A stretch of 64,000 nucleotides of DNA from Allopusillimonas ginsengisoli (GTDB lineage Bacteria; Pseudomonadota; Gammaproteobacteria; Burkholderiales; Burkholderiaceae_B), in the NCBI RefSeq assembly GCF_004153455.1, contig NZ_SDQE01000015.1, positions 1 through 64,000 of the forward strand, written 5' to 3'. Positions 57,481 through 64,000 of the stretch are shown here, in pieces. The number at the start of each line of letters is the position of its first letter. Within the stretch, counting starts at the first letter, position 1. The position numbers and the translations under genes are program-made. The notes under the pieces are model-generated. The model was not told where the DNA came from. It was given only the letters and a program-made list of their open reading frames with translations, and did no database searches.

Positions 57481-58485
57481 TCAGTTCCTCCCGGCGATGC
57501 CATCCGTGCGCTCGATGCGCACCGCGTCGCCCTTGTCGGCCCCCAGGCGCAGTTCGGCCGCGCCGAACAGCCGATCCACGATGTAGTACGGCGAGCGGAA
57601 GCGATAGTTCACCAGTTGCCCGTCGCCCTGCGTGCCGATGACAAACAGCGGCGGCAACTCGCCCTGGGCGATGCCTGCCGGGAACTGGATATATACCTTC
57701 TCGCCGTCATCGAAGGCGCGCAGCGGCTTCCACGGCGGATTGCTGCCGCTGATTGCATAGCTAAAGCGGATGTTCTCCAGAGACAGGCCCGCATCGACCG
57801 GCGCGGCAGCGCTGGCGGCCTGCGCCTGGCGCTGCAAGGCCAGCATCCGATCTTTGGGATAGTCCCAGGACACCGACGCCATCCATGCCTTGTCGGTCGA
57901 CGTCAGTTCCAGCAGGTACGTCCTGCGGCTGGTGGTGATGACCAGATTGGTCTTCAAGCTGGAACGAATAGGCTTTACCAGCACATTGACGCGCAGATCG
58001 GTACCGCTACCGCTGGAGGTGTCGCCCACGATCCAGCGCACCGTGTCGCCGGCAGCGACCGTCACCAGTTCCTCGCCGGGCTGGAGCGCGATCACCGTCA
58101 CGCGGCCCACGGCCGCATAGACCTGGTAGAGCGCGCCATCCGTGAAGGGCCAGACCTGGATCGCATTGACGTAGCCTTCGCGGGTTGGTGCGATGCGTGC
58201 TTCGGCATTGGCGCGGGAGACGCGCACCTTCTCGTCGGCGGGCTCCGGTGCCACCGGGGCCGCATCAACGTCCGGCAGCGGCTTCAACTGCGCGGGCAAT
58301 GCCAACGGTTCGGGCACAGCCACGACTTCGATGGGCTTGGGCGGCTCGGGCAATGGCTGCGCCTGCACCGGCTCATCGAGCGAGATCACCGGCGGCGGTT
58401 TGCCCTGCGTGGCGCAGCCCGCAAACAGGACAGTCGATGCCAGCAGGATCTCCGGCAATACGGTTCTACGGAAACGTGCATTCAT
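57481..58485 (-). CDS. trbG: Conjugal transfer protein TrbG (VirB9 family)
   Basis: 334 residues. The signal peptide ends in a lipobox, VLFAGC, near residue 24, so it is a probable lipoprotein. The VirB9 domain follows (IQVWPFTDGALYQVYAAVGRVTVIALQPGE, NVLVKPIRSSLKTNLVITTSRRTYLLEL). It belongs to the outer-membrane core complex with TrbI and TrbK. Its start overlaps the trbF stop by 4 bases. Confidence 0.95.
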   Translation of the reverse strand: MNARFRRTVLPEILLASTVLFAGCATQGKPPPVISLDEPVQAQPLPEPPKPIEVVAVPEPLALPAQLKPLPDVDAAPVAPEPADEKVRVSRANAEARIAPTREGYVNAIQVWPFTDGALYQVYAAVGRVTVIALQPGEELVTVAAGDTVRWIVGDTSSGSGTDLRVNVLVKPIRSSLKTNLVITTSRRTYLLELTSTDKAWMASVSWDYPKDRMLALQRQAQAASAAAPVDAGLSLENIRFSYAISGSNPPWKPLRAFDDGEKVYIQFPAGIAQGELPPLFVIGTQGDGQLVNYRFRSPYYIVDRLFGAAELRLGADKGDAVRIERTDGIAGRN

Positions 58486-59186
58486 GGTTTGGCTCCTTCA
58501 GAAGAATCCAGTTCACGGCTCCACGACAGGCCATTGACGTAGATGCCCAGCGGGTTGCGGCGCAGGCGTTCTTCGGTGCGCGGGGTCTGCTGCACGATGG
58601 ACACCACCGCCGTCCATCGCTCCAGCCCGGCAGCCGCACCATTGACGTAACGGCGTTCCGTCCAGCGCACGTTGAACGACGCATCGCTGGCGCGAACCAC
58701 ACTGGTGATCTGCACCGTCACCGACTCCTTGCCGATGCGGGCGAACGGGTCATTCACCCGCGCGTAGTCGTTGAGCACCGCCGCGCCCCGGTCGGTGGTG
58801 TAGTCATAGGCATCGAGCCAGTTCTGGCGCACGACGATGGGGTCGATGGACAGCGAGCGCACCAGCGTCACGAAGCGCGCGATGTGGTGCGCCGTCTGCG
58901 CATCGGTGGGCCGGTACGGCGTGGCCGCTTCGCCCACGGTGCGCACCTGGCCGGACTGATCCACCTCGATGACATAGGGCGTGACGATGGACTGGGCCGA
59001 GCGCCACACCAGGCCACCGGCCATCAGCAGCGCGAGCGCCAGGCAGCCGAAGGCCATCAGCCGCCAGTTCTTGGCCTGCACGCGGGCCGAGCCGATGCGC
59101 TCGTCCCAGACCTGGGCAGCGGCTTGATACGGGGTGGCAGGCTGCGGCGTATCGGCATAGCGCATCTGCGGTCGTTTGAATCGCAT
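58482..59186 (-). CDS. trbF: Conjugal transfer protein TrbF (VirB8 family)
   Basis: 234 residues. One membrane segment (about 39-60, LMAFGCLALALLMAGGLVW) precedes a periplasmic VirB8-like domain (RFVTLVRSLSIDPIVVRQNW, VRWTERRYVNG). It nucleates assembly of the inner-membrane complex. The C-terminal LRRNPLGIYVNGLSWSREL is conserved in Tn4371-type TrbF. Confidence 0.95.
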   Translation of the reverse strand: MRFKRPQMRYADTPQPATPYQAAAQVWDERIGSARVQAKNWRLMAFGCLALALLMAGGLVWRSAQSIVTPYVIEVDQSGQVRTVGEAATPYRPTDAQTAHHIARFVTLVRSLSIDPIVVRQNWLDAYDYTTDRGAAVLNDYARVNDPFARIGKESVTVQITSVVRASDASFNVRWTERRYVNGAAAGLERWTAVVSIVQQTPRTEERLRRNPLGIYVNGLSWSRELDSSEGAKP

Positions 59187-59203
59187 GGAGTTCTCCTTGA
59201 AAG

Positions 59204-60598
59204 TCAGTTATCGGAATCCCGCAGGCTCGGGCCTTGGCCCGAGCCGCCGCCATCGCCACCGCGCAGCGTGTGCGCGGCCGTGGTGGTGGCCTGGGTGAGT
59301 TGTTGGCGGCGTTGCAGGCGCTTGGCCCAGCCGGGTTGTTCCTGCTTCTGCGCGTTGGCCGTGTCACCATCGGCATCGCCTGTGGTGGCCTGCCCGGAAC
59401 TGGCGGCACCACTGCCTGAACCGCCATCGGTGCCGGAGCCTTGCCAGCCTGCTTTGAATGGCGCGGCAGCCTTGGCCGCCGCTGCCTTGATACCAGCACC
59501 TGCGCGTTGGCCTGCCGCCTGTGCGCCGCCCTTGGCGACATTGCCTAGCCCTGCCACTGCACCCTTGGCCCCGCCGCCCGCAGCGGTAGAACCGGCCTGG
59601 AAAGCCGACTTCGCGCTGCCAGCCGCCGAGGTCGCGGACCGCGCGCCAGCCCCGGCGAGCTTGGCGGCAGCCGGTGCCATGCGAGCCCCGGCCATCACGG
59701 CACCGCCCACGCCAGTTGCCGCAGCACCTACGGCCACCGCCGCGCCTGCTGCAGCCACAGCAGCACCGGCCATCGCGCCTGCGCCAAGCTGCGGTGCACC
59801 GGATACCAGCCCGGTGGCAATGCCAGGGCCGAAGATCCCCAAGGCCAGCAGCGTGAGCGAGGCCAGCATGATGACCACCGCATGGTCGATGGACGGCTCG
59901 GCGGGATGTACCTGGAACTCGGCGAACAGGCCCGAGCCGATGCCGACGATAACGGCCAGCACCAGCACCTTGATGCCCGAGGACACCACGTTGCCCAGCA
60001 CCTTCTCGGCGAGGAAGCTGGTCTTGTTCCACAGCGCGAACGGCACCAGTACGAAGCCCGCGAGCGTGGTCAGCTTGAACTCGATCAGCGTGATGAAAAG
60101 CTGGATCGCCAACACGAAGAAGCACAGGATCACCACCGCCCAGGCCAGGAACATGACCACGATGGGCGTCATGTTCACGAACACTTCGGGGAAGCCCGCC
60201 ATGTCACTGATCTGCTCAAGGATCGGCGCTGCCGCGTCGATGCCGGTCTTGGCCAAGCGTCCCGGTTGCAGGAATTCGCCCATGCTCATCGTCGAGCCGC
60301 TGGCCGTCAGGCCCAGGCCCGCGAACGAACGGAAGACGATGCTGGCCAGCCAGTTGAAGTTGTTGATGATGTAGGCGAAGGCGCCGACGTAGAGCACCTT
60401 GCGCAGCAGCTTGGCGATCACGTCGTCGCCCTGGCCGGTGGCGTGGCTCATCGCCCAGTACAGCCCAGCGATGGTCATGTCGATGACGATCAGCGTGGCG
60501 GTGAGGAACGCGACTTCGCCCTGCAGCAGCCCAAAGCCCGAGTCGACGTAGCGCGAGAAGGTGGCAAGAAAGCGGTCGATCACTGTCACGTCATTCAT
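59204..60598 (-). CDS. trbL: Conjugal transfer protein TrbL (VirB6 family)
   Basis: 464 residues. About six hydrophobic segments in the first 280 residues form the polytopic VirB6-like membrane core. The rest is a low-complexity Ala/Gly-rich tail ending in Gln/Thr-rich sequence, as usual for TrbL. On the opposite strand this tail creates a 729-codon Ala/Pro-rich shadow frame. Its start overlaps the TrbK-like gene by 4 bases. Confidence 0.95.
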   Translation of the reverse strand: MNDVTVIDRFLATFSRYVDSGFGLLQGEVAFLTATLIVIDMTIAGLYWAMSHATGQGDDVIAKLLRKVLYVGAFAYIINNFNWLASIVFRSFAGLGLTASGSTMSMGEFLQPGRLAKTGIDAAAPILEQISDMAGFPEVFVNMTPIVVMFLAWAVVILCFFVLAIQLFITLIEFKLTTLAGFVLVPFALWNKTSFLAEKVLGNVVSSGIKVLVLAVIVGIGSGLFAEFQVHPAEPSIDHAVVIMLASLTLLALGIFGPGIATGLVSGAPQLGAGAMAGAAVAAAGAAVAVGAAATGVGGAVMAGARMAPAAAKLAGAGARSATSAAGSAKSAFQAGSTAAGGGAKGAVAGLGNVAKGGAQAAGQRAGAGIKAAAAKAAAPFKAGWQGSGTDGGSGSGAASSGQATTGDADGDTANAQKQEQPGWAKRLQRRQQLTQATTTAAHTLRGGDGGGSGQGPSLRDSDN

Positions 60599-60909
60599 GG
60601 CACGTCCCCCTCGAAGGGCATGGCGTCCTGGTCACTGATGGGTGTGTCGAAGCTCGGCGGGATCGGCGGCAGATCGGCCAGCGTGCGGAACTCGTCAGGC
60701 CCGGTTTCACCGGCGAAAAAGCGCCGCCGGAAAGCGTCGGCCGCGGCCAGGCAGGCGTCTTCGCCTGCGGCCGTCCTATCGGCGGCACACTGCTCACGCA
60801 AAGCCTTGAGCCGCACGGGATCGACGGCCAGGGCAGCGGCCAGGTCTTCGGTCGGCTGCTGACTGCAAGCGACCAGCAGCACGGGAAGCAGCAAGGAAAC
60901 GCATCGCAT
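60595..60909 (-). CDS. TrbK/EexN-like small lipoprotein (putative entry exclusion)
   Basis: 104 residues. A short signal peptide ends in LLVAC (lipid-modified Cys15). The mature part has RLKALREQCAADRTAAGEDACLAAADAFRRRFF, with two Cys in an arrangement seen in small exclusion-type lipoproteins located between trbJ and trbL. Such proteins block entry of a second related element. The function is inferred from position and size. Confidence 0.75.
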   Translation of the reverse strand: MRCVSLLLPVLLVACSQQPTEDLAAALAVDPVRLKALREQCAADRTAAGEDACLAAADAFRRRFFAGETGPDEFRTLADLPPIPPSFDTPISDQDAMPFEGDVP

Positions 60910-60921
60910 GGCCGTCTCCTG

Positions 60922-61650
60922 TCAGTTGCCGTAGAAATCCACGCGCTGCGGCGTGTAGGGCGTGCCATCACCCAGAAAGCGGCGCGTCACTTCACGGCCA
61001 CGTTCGACAGCCGCCGCTTGGCGTGCCAGTTCCAGTGCGGCGGCGCGTTCCTGCGTGATCTGGAGTTGCTGCGCCTGGATGGACTGCTTAGCCTGCAAGG
61101 CCAGAAGCTGGTTGGTCGCCTGCATGGCTTGCAGCGCGCCGGTGGCGGACTGACTCTGGCTGACCAGATCGGACAGCGCGCTTTCGTCTTGCGCCAGGTT
61201 CTGCGACACCTGCGCCTGCATCCGCATCGCGGTATGCAGGCCATCGAGCGTGTTCTTCCAGCGCTCGCGGGCATCGCGGAACATCTGGTCGCCGCTGATG
61301 GTGGCGGCGTACTGCTCCGGGTACAGCCGCGCGAAATCCCGGTCGAGGTTCTGCACGTCGTAGGCCAGCCCTTGCGCCTCGGCGATCAGGCGTTCGGTCG
61401 TGGCCAGCGTCGAGCGCAGGCGATTGACGATGTTGAAGTCCAGATTCGCCAGGTTGCGTGCCTGGTTGATGAGCATTTCCGCTTCGTTCTGGAGCTGCTG
61501 AATCTGGTTGTTGATCTGCTCCATCGTGCGGATGGCCGTCAGCGTGTTCTGCACGAGGTTGGTGGGATCGACCACCACCCATTGCGCCTGGACGGTGGAG
61601 ACGGTGCAGAGCATGGCCGCGACGGTGGCGGCGAGAAGACGCTTTTTCAT
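60922..61650 (-). CDS. trbJ: Conjugal transfer protein TrbJ (VirB5 family)
   Basis: 242 residues from the ATG at 61650, overlapping the trbE stop; the frame is open to 61722 within trbE. A signal peptide (about 1-23, ending VQAQ) precedes a long helical coiled region rich in Gln (EQINNQIQQLQNEAEMLINQARNL and later QLQITQERAAALELARQAAA). This is the periplasmic or pilus-tip component of the mating apparatus. The length is typical. Confidence 0.93.
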   Translation of the reverse strand: MKKRLLAATVAAMLCTVSTVQAQWVVVDPTNLVQNTLTAIRTMEQINNQIQQLQNEAEMLINQARNLANLDFNIVNRLRSTLATTERLIAEAQGLAYDVQNLDRDFARLYPEQYAATISGDQMFRDARERWKNTLDGLHTAMRMQAQVSQNLAQDESALSDLVSQSQSATGALQAMQATNQLLALQAKQSIQAQQLQITQERAAALELARQAAAVERGREVTRRFLGDGTPYTPQRVDFYGN

Positions 61651-64000
61651 GGCTGGTTCTCCGACGGTTGGGACAGGAAAGAAGCCGCCGCCGGTGAGGA
61701 CGGCAACAGGTCTGCGGCCCAATCGAGGCCGCGATGCCGCAACCAGGCACCGGCGAAGCCCGGTGTGCCTGCGTCCAACAGCACACGATCCATGTCGCGT
61801 TGGTCTTGCGGGGTGGAAGCCCCGGCGAAGGCCAGCGTGGCTGGCCCCAGGTCGAGGTCGAACAGGCGATTGCCCAGGCGCGATTGGTAGTAGTAGTCAC
61901 GCTTGGGCTGCGCGCTCGCCACGATCTCGATCTGGCGCGAGTTGAGCCCGAAGCCTTGGTAGATCACGCGGATCTGCGGCTCGGTGGCCTGTGGGTTAGG
62001 GAGAAAAATCCGGCTGGCGCAGCTTTCGATCACTGCCGGGGCAATGCTCGAATCCTTGATGTCGGCCAGCGACTGCGTGGCGAAGATGACGCTGACATTC
62101 TTCTTGCGCAGCGTCTTGAGCCACTGGCGGATGCGGGCGGCGAACACCGGGTCATCGAGGAACAACCAGGCTTCATCGAGGATCAACAGCGTGGGCGCGC
62201 CGTCGAAGCGCTCGTCGAAACGGGCGAACAGGTAGCCCAGCACGGCCAGCACCGCTGCCTTGCTGTGCATCAGTTCCTCCATCTCAAAGCCCTGCACGCT
62301 GCCGGAACCCAGCCGGTCAGCATCGGCGTCCAGCAACTTTCCGTGCGCCCCACCCAGCACATAAGGAGCGAGCGCCTGGCGCAGTGCGTTCGATTGCAGC
62401 AGCACCGACAGGCCCGTCAGCGTGCGCTGCTCTGCTGGCGCACCTGCGAGGCTGCCGAGTGCCGACCAGATCGCGGCCTTCTCGTCCGGGCCGATGGCGA
62501 CACCTTCATGCAGCAGGCGGCCTTCCACCCATTCGGCGGCCCAGGTGCGGTAGCCTTCCTGGTCGATGCGGGCCAATGGCTGAAACGCAATCGCCCCGTC
62601 ATTGCCGAGGTCGTAATGCTCGCCGCCCAGCCCAAGGATGGTGGCGCGCATCGAGCGCCCCATATCGAAGGCGAAGATGCGCGAGCCGGGATAGCGGCGG
62701 AACTGCATCGCCAGCGTGGCCAGCAGCACCGACTTGCCCATGCCGGTCGGCCCCGCGACCAGCGTGTGGCCCACGTCGCCGATATGCGTCACCAGCCGGA
62801 ACGGTGTCGCGCCATCGGTGCGGGTGACGATCAGCGGCGGGCCATCCAGATGCGCGTTCTTCTCTGGCCCGGCCCACACCGCCGACAGCGGCATCATGTG
62901 CGCCAGGTTCAACGTGGAAACGATGGGCTGGCGCACGTTCGCATAGGCGTTGCCGGGAATCGAGGACAGCCAGGCATCCACTGCGTTGAGCGTTTCGGGA
63001 ATGGTCACGAAGCCCCGGCCCTGGATGACGCGCTCCACCATGCGCAGCTTCTCGTCGGCCACGGCCGGGTCGGCGTCGAGCACCGTCACCGTGGCGGTGA
63101 GATAGCCGAAAGCCACCTGATCGCTTCCCAACTCCTGCAAGGCGGCATCGGCATCGGCGGCCTTGTTGTTGGCGTCGGTATCGACCAGCGGGCTTTCCTG
63201 CTGGAAGATGGTTTCGCGCAGCAGCGCGACGACGTTCTTGCGCTTGGCGAACCACTGGCGGCGCAGGCGGCCCAGCTCTTTTTCCGCCTCAGCTTTGTCG
63301 AGGCAAAGGAACCGGGTTGCCCAACGATAGCCAAAACCCAGGCGGTTGAGGTCGTCCAGAATCCCCGGCCAGGTCGAGGTCGGAAAGCCCCGCACCGACA
63401 CCACGCGCAGGTGCTGGTCGCCCAGCATGGGCGCCAGACCACCGACCAGGGCGGAGTCGGCCAACAGTGCGTCGATATGGAACGGCACGTCGGGCACACC
63501 GACGCGATAGCGCCGCGTGGACACCGTGGTGTGCAGGTAAGTCAGTGTCTGGCTGTCATCCAGCCAGGCAATTTCCGGCATCACGCCGTCGAGCAGGTCG
63601 AACACACGATCGGTTTCTGCCACGAAGGCTTCAAGCCGACCTTGCCAGTCCACACCGTCGCCCGGCGCGTTCTCATAGAGCATCTTGGCGGCGCGGGCGC
63701 GGGATTCTTCTGGTGGCAGATAAGCCAGCGTGAGGTGATAGGCGCTCTCGTAGTGATGGCCGGATTCCTCGAAGGCCGAGCGGCGTTCTTCCTCCACAAG
63801 CCAGGACAACGGCTCGGGGAAGTCGGAACGTGGATAGCCTGCCGCTGCGCGGCGCTCGGCCTCGATAAACAAGGCCCAGCCCGATCCCAGGCGGCGCAGT
63901 GCGTTGTTGAGCCGCGCCGACGTGGCGATCAGCTCGCCTTGCGTGGCGCTGTCCAGATCCGGCCCACGAAAGCGCGCCGTGCGCTGGAAACTGCCATCCT
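61647..64000 (-). CDS. trbE: Conjugal transfer ATPase TrbE (VirB4 family), partial at the right window edge
   Basis: About 784 residues are visible, and the frame stays open to the window edge. The sequence upstream of the first in-frame ATG at 63872 continues as normal TrbE (DGSFQRTARFRGPDLDSATQ), so that ATG is not the start. The CagE/TrbE/VirB N-terminal domain is followed by an ATPase domain with Walker A VAGPTGMGKSVLLATL and Walker B TLLILDEAWLFLDD, plus IFATQSLADI. It powers pilus assembly and DNA transfer. The missing N-terminus and trbB-D, traG and integrase should lie to the right. Confidence 0.95.
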   Translation of the reverse strand, partial: DGSFQRTARFRGPDLDSATQGELIATSARLNNALRRLGSGWALFIEAERRAAAGYPRSDFPEPLSWLVEEERRSAFEESGHHYESAYHLTLAYLPPEESRARAAKMLYENAPGDGVDWQGRLEAFVAETDRVFDLLDGVMPEIAWLDDSQTLTYLHTTVSTRRYRVGVPDVPFHIDALLADSALVGGLAPMLGDQHLRVVSVRGFPTSTWPGILDDLNRLGFGYRWATRFLCLDKAEAEKELGRLRRQWFAKRKNVVALLRETIFQQESPLVDTDANNKAADADAALQELGSDQVAFGYLTATVTVLDADPAVADEKLRMVERVIQGRGFVTIPETLNAVDAWLSSIPGNAYANVRQPIVSTLNLAHMMPLSAVWAGPEKNAHLDGPPLIVTRTDGATPFRLVTHIGDVGHTLVAGPTGMGKSVLLATLAMQFRRYPGSRIFAFDMGRSMRATILGLGGEHYDLGNDGAIAFQPLARIDQEGYRTWAAEWVEGRLLHEGVAIGPDEKAAIWSALGSLAGAPAEQRTLTGLSVLLQSNALRQALAPYVLGGAHGKLLDADADRLGSGSVQGFEMEELMHSKAAVLAVLGYLFARFDERFDGAPTLLILDEAWLFLDDPVFAARIRQWLKTLRKKNVSVIFATQSLADIKDSSIAPAVIESCASRIFLPNPQATEPQIRVIYQGFGLNSRQIEIVASAQPKRDYYYQSRLGNRLFDLDLGPATLAFAGASTPQDQRDMDRVLLDAGTPGFAGAWLRHRGLDWAADLLPSSPAAASFLSQPSENQP

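Noticed and set aside
58185-60374. 729-codon plus-strand ORF rich in Ala, Pro and Arg
   Set aside because: Lies antisense to trbG, trbF and trbL; its low-complexity composition is the mirror of the TrbL Ala/Gly tail.
1-64000. CRISPR arrays, insertion sequences and rRNA operons
   Set aside because: No regularly spaced direct repeats, transposase reading frames or rRNA sequence were seen on either strand.

Overview
The window looks like the chromosome of a betaproteobacterium of the order Burkholderiales, most likely family Alcaligenaceae (the Bordetella, Achromobacter, Pusillimonas and Castellaniella group). The pointers are a Bug-type (TctC-like) receptor, a TctDE-TctBA module, a TrbE-to-TrbI conjugation block of the Tn4371 ICE type, LysR regulators throughout, and GC-rich codon use. 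No rRNA, tRNA, insertion sequence or CRISPR array was found.

Layout of the host chromosome. 1-169: start of a class III alcohol dehydrogenase that runs off the left edge. 745-7961: a catabolic cluster with two YtcJ-like amidohydrolases, a COG0523 metallochaperone GTPase, a LysR regulator, a Bug receptor and a small cupin. 8145-12210: a spermidine-synthase-like protein, then a polar amino acid ABC operon with a PEP-mutase-like enzyme as its last gene. 12462-18883: a PaeA/YtfL transporter, a phosphoribosyltransferase, and a two-component system next to TctB-TctA, with no tctC beside them. 19058-30971: a respiration and stress block with a sulfide:quinone oxidoreductase-like flavoprotein, acylphosphatase, GH15 and a universal stress protein behind a near-consensus FNR/Anr site. 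It also holds a long minus-strand run epd-fumC-DUF488-nfeD-slipin-gnd-zwf. 31088-40988: LysR/MFS, mmsA/LysR with a perfect operator-like palindrome, glycerate kinase with a hydroxyacid dehydrogenase, an S9 peptidase and a GST. 40994-46974: livKHMGF and proC. 47176-51419: ugpBAEC preceded by a three-repeat Pho box.

From about 51.5 kb to the right edge the sequence belongs to an integrative conjugative element. The minus-strand block trbE-trbJ-trbK-like-trbL-trbF-trbG-trbI-DUF2274 has overlapping genes and is much more GC-rich than the host. Between this block and the ugp operon sits one 1323-codon gene, 51765-55736, with its own sigma70-like promoter and intrinsic terminator. It encodes an N-terminal reverse transcriptase (YVDD), a long central helical region and a C-terminal nitrilase/CN-hydrolase domain. 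This is the architecture of a defence-associated reverse transcriptase, DRT type 1 (UG1), so it is most simply read as anti-phage cargo at the right end of the ICE.

The integrase, relaxase and left end of the ICE lie outside the window, and no att repeat could be identified. All functional calls come from reading translations and recognising motifs. No database search was run.
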